From: Salvia splendens | Lineage: Eukaryota > Streptophyta > Magnoliopsida > Lamiales > Lamiaceae | DNA: 64,000 nucleotides | NCBI RefSeq assembly: GCF_004379255.2 | Contig: NC_056034.1 | Coordinates: 35,529,262 to 35,593,261 of the forward strand | Reading direction: 5' to 3' | Shown: one piece after another, positions 22,957-33,700 of the stretch | How positions within the stretch are numbered: position 1 is the first letter of the stretch | How the letters are laid out: each line of letters begins with the position of its first letter | Notes under the pieces: generated by a model | Seen by the model: only the letters and a program-made list of their open reading frames with translations | Database searches by the model: none | What the model was told of the DNA's origin: nothing | Made by a program: the position numbers and the translations under genes

Positions 22957-24098
22957 GAAAACAACCACTAACTATGCTTATCTGACGAACCAAACCAGCC
23001 CTACATGAATTGATTGCTACTTTTATTATTTCCCTACTAAATTTGCAGCTTAACTTAAATTTAGGGCTCGTTTTGTTGACCGTAATTAGTTTTGCATGTT
23101 TTAAAACCGACTGGAATTAAATGTGGATGGTCCCACCAATTGCCAAATGATTGTCGTTGTTTGGTCACTCTTAATTGAGCTTCTATGTGAATGAGAAACG
23201 CGTATGGGTTGACCATTTGTCCTCCTTCTTTGAGCAACTTTCCATCTCTACCCCTCCATCCTTGAAGCTTTTCCTGCTTCAGTGTAGTTGCTGCTATTTC
23301 TTCCTCTCGGCGCTCCAAACTTTTCCTGTCTTGATGAATTTCATTGAACTCCAACACACTTTCCTCTCTGCATCCTGCAGATCCTCTTCCGTATTCTTTA
23401 CCGTTAAAATAATCATCAAAAAACACATACAAGACACACTTAAAGCCCGCATACTTGTTCGCAGGATCTACCTCGACGGAGCTTGTAGTGTCGGCAGGGT
23501 CTTCCTGGTGCTATTACCAAGCAGATCTGAAATTGCAAAACCATAAAAAAAGAGGAAAATGTTAGTTCCAAAAAAATTGATCGACCTCAATGAATAACCA
23601 AAACAAGAAGCATAACTGATATCTCAAATAAGCTGTGCCGAGTGCTTTCTTACACGGGATGGTGGTAGGTCGCCGGTCGTCTCCCGATGGTGGTATGTGG
23701 AGAGATGGAGTGAGAAGTACAGAGAGAAACGAATCCTCAAAATATGAAAATGAAAATGAAAATGATATGGAGAGGGGGATTCAAAATTTTTGAGGACACA
23801 AAGGTAATTTCATCGCCAATTAATGGTCACTGTAGCGGACCAGAATTGCAATATCACCACTCCCATATAAATATTTCCGACAAAAAGCTGAAGGACTAGT
23901 GCCGGCCGGAACGTTTCTCGAGGGCCGACCCATTTTATTTGGTCAACACGGAACCGTCTTAAATACACCGAAAATGACCTTATTTATGGCCCATTAAGGA
24001 TCAGCGAACACGTCCTTAAATTTAAATTTTGAAGAAAACGTAGAAAGAAAGGAATGGGCAATAAAAGATCAGTATATATACCGATCCAATCCACGAGA
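22957..24098. other. Transposon-rich spacer, unresolved
   Basis: Near 22980-23003 the sequence ends in GAACCAAACCAGCCCT, and near 23063 a similar motif opens in the other direction (AGGGCTCGTTTTGTTGACC). These look like ends of two different TIR elements whose partners I cannot find. A minus-strand frame at 23061-23490 is open for about 140 codons (it includes YNGK-like and Glu/Arg-rich parts) but I recognise no family. Nothing else is supported. Confidence 0.35.
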
Positions 24099-24103
24099 AT
24101 TTA

Positions 24104-24635
24104 TGTTACAGACCAAATGAGAGAACTCATCCCAAAAGACTAGTCTGTTAGGAGAGAGTGTTAATTCCGATGTGGGACACATCGGAATTAAGAACGTAAC
24201 ATTCCAATGTGGGAATTGAGAATGTAACATTCGACCCTCCTTTAAGGGCCAACGTCCTCGTTGGTCACGGCCACGTTGGTCATGGCTGGTTCTTTGCCAG
24301 GCCACCACTCTGTGGGCCACCACTCCGAGTTCTCGTTGGTCAGGCCATGTTGGTCATGGCGGATTCTTTGCCTGGCCACCACTCCTTAGGTCACCACTCC
24401 GAGCAGCCCCAAACGTACTCGTTGGTCACGGCGAGTTCGTTGCCCGACCAACACTCCGAGCCGTTTGGGCTCTCAATGAAAGCACCAATTGTTACAGACT
24501 AAGTGAGAGAACTCATCCCAAAAGACTAGCCTGTTAGAGAACTCATTTAGTTTATATACCCCATATCAGTTGTTCTCAGCACCGATGTGGGAATCAGTTG
24601 TTCTCAGCACCGATGTGGGAATTGAGTCTGTAACA
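24104..24635. mobile_element. TRIM-like small LTR element, 532 bp
   Basis: Direct terminal repeats of about 126 bp (24104-24229) and 146 bp (24490-24635), both starting TGTTACAGAC(C/T)AA and ending TGTAACA, flanked by the 5-bp duplication ATTTA (24099-24103 and 24636-24640). The repeats contain CCGATGTGGGA motifs. The interior is about 260 bp, too short for gag or pol, and consists of imperfect repeats of CTCGTTGGTCA plus GGCCACCACTCC. I see no clear tRNA primer-binding site or polypurine tract, so LTR origin is inferred from the repeats, TG...CA ends and 5-bp duplication. Confidence 0.7.
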
Positions 24636-24800
24636 ATTTACGGTTGTTATTAGTCAACCATTAAAAACGATGAAATAAATAGACCAAAAAAATATGCGAA
24701 GGTTAAATAAATGAACTTAAAGAAATGGAATGCAGAAAAATCTATGCTTTATGCTCTCCGCCACCATAAACTGAACAAAAATTGGAGGGCTCGAGGTCAA

Positions 24801-27571
24801 ATGGCGATCCACCCAAAATCGAAATTAGCAAAGTCCAGATCTTCAATCTTCATACTCACAGCTTCGATCGCGTGCATTGCAGTGTTGTACCTCGTGGCTT
24901 GTCTAGTTTCGGCGCCCACCAGTATACAGAATATCGCGTCCCCAAATCGCCACACTTTGCACGACAAGTACTTGTACTGGGGTAGCAGAATTGACTGCCC
25001 CGGAAAGCACTGCGATTCCTGCGAGGGTTTAGGTCACCAAGAGTCCAGCCTTAGGTGCGCCCTCGAGGAAGCATTGTTTCTCGGCAGGTACATGTTTGTG
25101 TTTTTCTTGTCGAGATTTAATCTGTTTGGGATTTGAAGTGGTGGATTTCTTGTCAATTTTTGAGTTTATCATCTTTTGATTCTCTTCATTAGTAATGGAT
25201 AATTGCATTATTTCAAGCTGAGTTGTGATAGCTGTGAATCTTGATTTTGGGGATTTTAGTAGTGACTTTCTTCATTAGTAATGGATGATTGCATTATTTC
25301 AACTTGGTTTGTGATGTTTGTTTTGAGGAAGTAATTATAGGTCCCTGTTTCTGCTAACATTGAAAATTTGGCCTTGATAAGTTCACTCGTGGTTTCTATT
25401 GATGAAAAACCTCTTCATTTCTTTGATGGTTGTCGATTTTGGTTTGCAACTTATGATTTTATAACTCTAGTGAAGTTCATATAGCCGATCCGGATATTTG
25501 AATTTTGCACGCGATTGCTAATGAACTGTGCTATATATACTTAGTAGATCTGGGGATGCCTATAGGTGAACTAACATGTCTCCAGTTACTCTTTCTCTGT
25601 GAAGAAAGAACCCTGGTCTCCTAATAATGCACAGCAAAATCAATACTAGTTGATTTCCAAGCCTATTTCTTTTGGGAACAGCTGAGTTGAAATGGTTGAA
25701 GTTGTTTTGGGGCGCTCGTACTCATAGTATCATATCTAACTTATTAGCTACTCCTATTTAAGACATGAGAAGATCGGAGTCCCTTTAGATCTGCATCTTG
25801 ATTTAAGGCCGGTTCATGTGTTGTAACATTTTTGATTGGGCTGATGACTTGCAGAGAATGGATACTCATACCCTTCTTGGCAGTATGTTGTGCTTTCGGA
25901 CTGACCATCTTCTCTATATTTTCCTTCTCCTCTTGTTGCAGGACCTTTGTAATGCCTTCCAGGTTGTGTATAAATCCAATCCACAATAAGAAAGGAATTC
26001 TCCATCAATCTGGCAATATGGCTTCTGAGGAAGGGTGAGTTTTCTTGTGCAGTTTAGTACACTCAGTGCCGGATCACAGCAGAATTAAATTATGAAATTC
26101 TTGGTTGTTGACTAGTGTACTTAAGCCAGAGTGTGATCTTTTCGGGTTTTTGTGATGTTGAATCATGGTTTCGAAATAATTCAGATAGTGTTTGATGTCC
26201 AAAACATATACTACAGAATTAGGGAACATTAGACATTTCAGAAATTGTCAAAAAATTTTATTATTCTAGAATGTACACTTTTTTTTCGGTTCGAGTTTTT
26301 TGCAGTAGCTAAAACTTGTACATTTTTTGTTTAACGATGTAAGCTATCTTCTTTTTAGGTGGGCAGCTAACTCATGTGCTATGGATTCTCTGTATGATCT
26401 TGATTACATGTCCAACACGGTGCCTGTGATTTTAGATAATTCAAAGACATGGCACCATGTCCTTACTACAAGCATGAAACTGGGATCCAGAGGGATAGCG
26501 CACGTGGAAGGAATTAGTCGAACTGATCTCCAACACAAAAAAAATTATTCAAATATTTTACTCATAAATCGAACTGCCAGTCCTCTCTCATGGTAGGTAA
26601 TAGTTACTAATGGTCCAAGTCCAACTACTCTTCCTTCTTACTATTAGTTTTTGAATCTCGATAACTTTTGTGTAGGTATTAATCATGGTAGTCATTCAGG
26701 TTCATGGAATGCAAGGATCGAAACAACCGCAGTTCTATTATGTTGCCGTATTCCTTTCTTCCATCAATGGCTGCAAAGAAGCTACGAGATGCTGCGGAAA
26801 AGGTGATCCACTGCAATTAGCTAATTTTGCTCTCTTGAGTAAATATCTGCTGTAATGAAAAATGCTGCTGAAACCAGATAAAGGCACATCTTGGAGATTA
26901 TGATGCTATTCATGTCCGGCGAGGTGATAAAATAAAAACTAGGAAGGATAGATTTGGGGTTGATCGAACCCTACACCCTCATCTTGACAGAGATACACGC
27001 CCTGAGTTCATTCTTTGTAGAATTTCCAAATGGGTTCCCCCAGGTAGAACTCTCTTCATTGCATCCAATGAGAGGACTCCCGGATTCTTTTCACCTTTAT
27101 CTGCGAGGTACTTATATCTCAGTTACTTATATACTCCGTATTAATTTCTACAACATAAAGTCAGTCACTCAAAACTCAGATCAAGGGCCAAGATGTCCCT
27201 TTAAGGCAAAAATACTATTTTTTGGTGATTGGGCCCTAATTACTAATTGATGAACTCTAAACAAGAATGAGTTCTATTAAACTCATTAGCATAGCTGAGA
27301 TACATTCTAGCTACTCTTCATATCCTAGTTTATTTGCAGATACAAATTGGCCTATTCATCAAATTACAGCAGTCTTTTGGATCCCATAATTGAGAACAAT
27401 TACCAACTGTTCATGATAGAGAGGCTTATTATGACGGGAGCCAGAAAGTTCATTCGAACATACAAGGAAGACGATACGGATCTCAGTCTGACAGATGATC
27501 CCAAAAAGAACACCAAAATATGGCAAATACCTGTTTATAGCTGGGAAGATGGGGAAGGAGAGAACTGCTGA
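24801..27571 (+). CDS. O-fucosyltransferase family protein
   Basis: Six exons: 24801-25087, 25942-26034, 26359-26592, 26700-26802, 26878-27107, 27340-27571, all with canonical junctions and matching phase, 392 residues. The N-terminus is a type II membrane anchor (SIFILTASIACIAVLYLVAC, about residues 14-33), pointing to the Golgi lumen. Conserved blocks include YWGSRIDCPGKHCDSCEGLG, SSLRCALEEALFLGR, NRTASPLSW and IHVRRGDK, the HxRRGDK sugar-nucleotide binding motif of GDP-fucose O-fucosyltransferases. A late block is NERTPGFFSPL. It resembles the Arabidopsis At1g53770-type proteins from memory. The acceptor substrate is unknown. An in-frame ATG 90 bp upstream (24711) exists, but the next ATG starts right before the basic stretch and membrane anchor, so I chose 24801. 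No defects are seen. Confidence 0.9.
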
Positions 27572-28011
27572 CCATAATTCTCAAATTTTTTTGTCACTCT
27601 TTGTTATTTCAAGAATGTTTGTGGTGTTAATTTTTTCATTATTTTGTTGATACTTGCAAACTATATGAAAAATGTTATTCTGTGTCTATAAATTTTGGTT
27701 CCTGTAATTTATATTCTGGTCCACTTATAGATACAATTTCAATTTTCAGAGTAATAACATAGTATCATATTATATACTCCATATAAGCTGAATGAGCTAA
27801 TTAAGCTTATATATACTGTGTGTGAACCAATATTGAAATATGCTTTCACGCGAATTTATTTACTAACTTATTAGCGTTATATACATTTTCGCCTAGAAGA
27901 TGTAAAAGAGATGTTGGGCATTCTAGAAAAACATTTCGCAATTTTTGTTACCAAAAACGAGATTTTAAATCTATTGGGTTGAATTAAGATAATTACATTT
28001 TTTCAAGCAAT
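27572..28011. other. 3' flank of the O-fucosyltransferase gene
   Basis: A likely 3' UTR and AT-rich spacer with no gene or complete element up to the TAA duplication at 28012. Confidence 0.5.
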
Positions 28012-28014
28012 TAA

Positions 28015-29815
28015 GAGCATCTACATCCATGCTTTTACCAAAGAGCATGGATGTGGACTCGGCCCACATTTATTCATTTTTACTACATGCTCTTCTGTAA
28101 GAGCACAACATCCACATCCATGCTCTTCCGCAAGACGGCAAAAGTATGCTCAAAAGTCTCGTCATTCTATTATTCAATTTAAATACTTCAATTACTAAAA
28201 ACATTTTCACAAAATTAAAATGCATAAAAAAATACCCAAACTACTATTACAAATTTTAAAAAATATATAAATTACATAATTAAATCCTAAAAAATAAAAA
28301 TTACATACTTAAAATCCTAAAAAATAAAAATTACATAATTAAAATCCTACAAATTTAAAATTACATAATTAAATCCTAAAAATACATTCGTGGAAGCTTA
28401 AAGAAGACTAACGCGATGGCAGTATCCCCAATGTTTTTCGGAGAGCTCGTATCATTGCAAGATGTGAATCAAGTTGCTCGGGAGTCATCCGAGACGTATC
28501 GGCCATATTGGCTTGATCCAAAAGAGTCCACAACGAGTTGGTGGGGGTGGAGGCGGCACAAAGGGAGCAGGAGCGGGAGCTCGCGGTGCGGCTGGGATCG
28601 CTGCGCGATGGCGGCTGGCCGTCGCATGTTTCCTTCATGGCGGCCGGCGTTGGGAACTGTTTGGGGGCCGGCGTCGGGGCTATCCAAGTGAGCTCCGGCA
28701 AGCTGACTAGCCAACTCATCCTCGCCGGTGTCGGATAGGGATACCGACCTCGACCGTTTGCTGGATGAGCTAGAGTAGGATCCGACGCCTCTCTTATACT
28801 TTGGATGATAGCGCACCTCCTGCCAAGCGTTGAGATGCTTGAATGGTTTGTAATGCATTGATTGGTAGGTCGACATGGCGGCCATGATGATGTCGACCTC
28901 GCTCGTGCCACTCCATGCCGGCTGTTGTTCCTGGAGGTCATACCACTGGATTTTTGGATTTCTTCGTTGGCTCTTCCGATGACATTGCGCTCGATGGTTC
29001 CATCTGGGCAGCTATTTTCGCATCGTCGGAGATTTTCACATAGGCTTTGAATAACTTCTCCATCTCTCCTGGAGATTACGGGGTGCGGACGTTGAGGTCA
29101 CCGGTACTGCCACGAGTACGAACACGGACACTATGAGGAGGATGAGCGTCGGGACGGTCGGAACCGCCCTCTGGTGGCGTCGGGGCGCTCCCTCCCGTGC
29201 CAGTTTTGGGAGCCCACCCGTATTGCCCCTCGGTGGCATCTTGCTCGTCCACCGGGCAAGGCCGGTAGCCACCCGGAATATGCGAACCTTGGGTTTGAGG
29301 AGGGGGCGAGAAATCCGTATCAGCATTAGGGAATGGCGATGAGTCAAACCATTCATGATTTCATCTGCGGGAGTCGGAGGGGTGATCGCCGGAGCTGGAC
29401 TTTTTTTTGCAAGTGTGAAAGAGTAAGAATTTATATGAGAATTGATGAGAGAATTGTTTTGTGTAGTTTGGTGTAAAAGTTTTTGTGTGGAAATGAGGGT
29501 ATTATAGATGAAAATGTGAATTTTGGGGTAAAAATAATGAAAAAGTAAATTAAAAGTGGAAAAAAACGGATATATTTTATTGGAAAGTGGAAAATTATTA
29601 TTTTTTATTTAAAGCCATTAAAAAAAAGAAAATAGCCAACGACATTGACGTTGGCCAATCACATTCAGCCACGTCGCCATGCTCTTCGGCAGGGCGGTGC
29701 TCGATGCTAAGAGCAGGGCCATGCCGACTGCAAGAGCACAGCGGCGAGTAGGGTGTTGGCCGCGTCGTCGGCACGGCGTCAGCTCTTAGCGACGAGCACC
29801 GATGCAAAAATGCTC
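28015..29815. mobile_element. PIF/Harbinger-type element with decayed Myb-like ORF (copy 4)
   Basis: Flanked by TAA (28012-28014 and 29816-29818). Ends GAGCATCTACATCC and (inverted) GAGCATTTTTGCATC, with extra GAGCATGG/ATGCTCTTC motifs near both ends. It is 1801 bp. The left part holds about four copies of a roughly 35-bp ATCCTAAAAAATAAAAATTA unit (28271-28385). The ORF is on the minus strand and broken. No transposase. Confidence 0.7.
28408..29356 (-). pseudogene. Myb/SANT-like transposon protein, decayed
   Basis: Related in layout to the ORFs at 8049 and 21547 but in several frames. One frame has a QSMHYKPFKHLNAWQEVRYH-type block equal to the DVWQ/AIWALL block of the relatives, followed by KRSRSVSLSDTGEDE. 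Another frame has the C-terminal helix (MTPEQLDSHLAMIRALRKTL GI). The trihelix core is missing or unreadable between about 28890 and 29030. It is more degraded than the other three copies. Confidence 0.55.
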
Positions 29816-29818
29816 TAA

Positions 29819-30164
29819 GTTCAGTTTGCATTATTATGTAGTAAAGGGTTCTATCAATATGGATAAACTAAAATGACAAAAAGGTTCTTTAAATCGTGGA
29901 CGAAGAGAGTGAATTGTAACTATCAAAAGATGTACTATGATACTTTGTACTATAACTAAAACAACAAAAGATGTGTATGTATTTAGAACCGTCAAAAGTA
30001 AAATTGATCATCTCAAATGATTTAATACTTGCATAACTGAAACCATATAGCATTTTTTTTCCAAACCAAATAGCAAAGTTACAGAACACAGGCTGAATGG
30101 TAACGACAGCGTTATATTATGATTATATAACTAATTCAATTGAAGCTGCAAGAAAGAAATATAA
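29819..30164. other. Spacer upstream of tRNA-Cys
   Basis: AT-rich. No gene, promoter or element can be assigned beyond a generic CAA-rich stretch directly before the tRNA. Confidence 0.4.
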
Positions 30165-30236
30165 GGGTCCATAGCTCAGTGGTAGAGCAATTGACTGCAG
30201 ATCAATAGGTCACCGGTTCGAACCCGGTTGGGCCCT
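30165..30236 (+). tRNA. tRNA-Cys (anticodon GCA)
   Basis: 72 nt. The acceptor stem GGGTCCA pairs with TGGGCCC plus discriminator T. The D-arm region TAGCTCAGTGGTAGAGCA serves as the A box. The anticodon stem TTGAC/ATCAA brackets loop CTGCAGA with GCA at 30197-30199. The T arm CCGGTTCGAACCCGG has the B box. There is no intron and a T-rich tract follows (TTTTT at about 30242). All stems pair, so it looks functional. Confidence 0.95.
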
Positions 30237-30726
30237 GTGTGTTTTTACATTTTTATTTTTTAAGACTAATATGTGTTTTTACATTTTTATTTTTATTTTT
30301 ATTTTTTAAGACTAATAACATCTTTTATTAGTGTGTGTGGTTTATGTCTTTATTTTGTTTAGACTTAATAACTTCTCTTATTAGTTTATTGAATATCTGA
30401 CAATAATGACTAAATTTTGGAAGCAGTGCATAACTTGTAGTATGTGAATTTAACATATGGGTAAATTAGAATAAGATGAAAGAAAGAAGAGTAATATGTT
30501 GTGGTACGAAAATGCAAATTCATACCTGCGAATCATATGACTAATTATATTCTACCATTAAGCTTGATAAACTATATCTACATAATTTTCCAATAAATAC
30601 AATTTCAAGGATTTAATTTTATTACGAAAAAAAAGGAGCCTCATCCCTTTCCCCATCTCTTGTTCCGTAAAACCCTGAACCCAAAACCTGAATTTCAAAA
30701 CAAGAACACCGCCACATATTTTACGA

Positions 30727-33700
30727 ATGGCTCTTCTTCTCAATCCCAAGCCTAGTATTACTTCGCTTAAACGCATGGCCTCTCGTTTTAATGCCCTTTC
30801 TCCTTCTCTTAATTACTTTCATTCCCGCTCCCGCTCCCGCTCCACTCTCGCTGTATCCTCTTCTATCTCTCTCTCTAAGCCCCCTTTCATATTTCTTACC
30901 ACCGGGTAATTATTTGTGTTGCCTTTTTCTTTTTGCTCTGTTGTTGTGTATAAATTGTTATGCATGTATTGGTTTTTCAAGTGGCATTTCCTTTCACCTG
31001 TGAATTTTATTTGAAAAGGATTACTAATTTAGTGGTGGATTAACAGCATCTTCTCAAAATTAATTTGGGGTTATTTTTACTTTCAAAGTTTTGCGTTTGT
31101 GTTTTGATTGACAGCTCATTCATCTAGCTGAAAGTGAGAACCTTTTCGTGTTATTTGTTTCTTGCATTCACAAGTGTAAATATTTGTTTTTGATTTAGAG
31201 TTAGTGATACATTGAAAAAGATCTCTAGCAACTATACACCATGTCATGCTTTGGTTCCGAGAGCATTTATGTCATCAAGCGTCAGCATCGAGGCTGTTCG
31301 TGAGGGTAAAGCCTCAAAAGAATATGGTTCGGATCAGATTCAGGTGAACTGCTTGCCTTGATGAACATGTAATAACTGAACTATCTTGCTGTACAGTTCG
31401 GTTTGAAATTTATGTTTCCCAGTAGCAATCATGATGTTCTCTTAGGTACTGGAAGGGTTAGACCCTGTAAGGAAGCGACCGGGCATGTACATTGGAAGCA
31501 CTGGTTCTCGTGGCCTTCATCATTTGGTTTGTTCCTTTTTTTTATTCTTGCTGGTTTGCATGTTTCTGATACAAAGTAAGTTCGTTATACTGTTACTTAC
31601 TCTGTTGTTGTTGATGCTTTCATTGAAGGTTTATGAAATCTTGGATAATGCTATTGATGAGGCACAAGCAGGATTTGCTTCAAAGATTGATGTCATTTTG
31701 CTTGCAGACAATTCAGTGTGCATCACTGACAATGGACGAGGGGTATGTGCCTGATTTTATGCTGAGTGAAGTATAATTGTATGCATAAGTGAAAATATAA
31801 TGTTTAAAGCATCATTACCTCGAACTTTGTTACAAAATTTTGGTTAGATAACATAACAATGAAGAATATTGCAGACTGAGCTTGTCATGTATTCACTTGT
31901 GCAGTGTACATTATAACTAGCTGCTCACTGTTGAATTTGATTTGAGGCGTTCTATGAGAATGCTACTTATGCGTGCTGCTTGTTGATTCATACTATAAGA
32001 GTATATTTTAGTCTACTTATTTTAGCATTACAGATCCCAACGGACATGCATCCAGCGACAAAAAAGTCTGCTTTGGAGACTGTCTTGACGGTATGCTTTT
32101 TTTCATATCATTATCAGTTATAAATTGCTTAGAATATCTCGCAGCAGCTTATTTTCCTAATATTAGAAAAATAATAGGATAAAGAAAAACAGTTATAGAA
32201 ACAGCATAACTCAGGATTTTCTTGGAGTCGACCCAGTGGATTAGATGGAAAAAATGTTCTCTTTATTAAACTCTTGGTCTGAAGAAAGATTATACAGATT
32301 TTTCATGACTCTTCGCTATTCGAAGCATGCAAACCAAATTTGATACTGCAGATCGCAAAGTAGGACACCAGAGAAGGAAGCACAGCTGGTTAGACCAGTC
32401 ACTTAAGCCTTGTTTGGCCTGGCTTATAAATCTCTGTAGTAATTGACCAAAAATGAACTTTGAGGCGTAAATCTTTACAGCATGCTATTTTGTTTTGGAT
32501 TTTTGTGCTGATTAGTTTCGTTTACCCTTACATGCATGTTCGATTCATATTTTGTGATGATAAATTAAATTGTGGAATTTCCCCTTGAATGTCTGCGCTG
32601 TGCAGATAATTGGTGCTTTTAATACATAATTGCAGGTTTTGCATGCCGGTGGCAAGTTTGGTGGTGCCAGTAGTGGTTATAGTGTGTCTGGTGGACTACA
32701 TGGTGTTGGTTTATCAGTTGTCAATGCATTGTCTGAGGTATCAGTTCTGAAGTTTTTACTGCTGATGACGTCTCTTTAATATGTAACTATCACAATATTG
32801 ACCACATCAATATCAATCCTTCTATCTGCTTGTGTCCAGGCCCTTGAAGTGACAGTATGGCGTAATGGTAAGGAGTATAAGCAGAAATATTGCCGTGGGA
32901 AGCCTACGGCTAAATTGATCTCTCGTGAGCTTCCGGCTGATATGAAGGACAAGCAAGGGACTCGTATACATTTTTGGCCAGACAAAGAAGGTCAATCTTT
33001 TTCTGTAGTATTATCTCTAGTTTATTTGTGTTGGGGGATTTGGTAAAATTCTTTGAACGCATTCATCAAAGCTTCCTGAAATTGAGTTTGGCTACAACAC
33101 AATAACCAGATTTTCTTTTATTACAGTATTTACAACTGAAATTGAGTTTGACTACAACACAATATCTAGCAGAATCAGGGAGCTTGCTTTTCTAAATCCT
33201 GAGGTAGATATTATCTTTCACATCTGCTCTTGGTTGTGGATTTCTTAACATTTTCATTGTGAATCCGATATGGAACAGGGCATATTCATAGAATTTGCCA
33301 ATTCTTAACGATTTATTTTTTCAATTGTTAGGTTACAATTGCTCTTGAGAAACAGGATGTGGACCCAGAGAAGACGCTGCATAATGTGTACAGCTATGGT
33401 GGAGGATTAATTGAATATGTGAAATGGCTTAATACAGATAAGGTATGCTTGACTATAGTTTTGTGTTTGACTAGCAGTGTGAAATGGCTTAATACAGATA
33501 AGGTATGCTTGACTATAGTTTTGTGTTTGACTAGCAGTGTAACTACTGCAAAGTTTGATGTACTTGATTGCTTGAATTTCTCAAGTGTTCTATAATCTTC
33601 ATTTTGTTTATCTTTAAAGCATGTTGCATATGCTTTAATATTTTTCTACTACCTATTGTAAGATATAACTGACGTATTTCTGGTCCAGAAATCTTTGCAT

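Noticed and set aside
24104..24635. Cassandra-type TRIM with 5S rRNA sequence
   Set aside because: The terminal repeats do not contain the 5S internal promoter motifs that define Cassandra.
24711..24800. Upstream in-frame start for the O-fucosyltransferase gene
   Set aside because: The 30 extra residues do not resemble the family. The ATG at 24801 directly precedes the basic stretch and membrane anchor.
33359..33595. Separate 78-residue gene with an internal 20-residue repeat
   Set aside because: It is gyrB exon 9 plus intron read through the 60-bp duplication.
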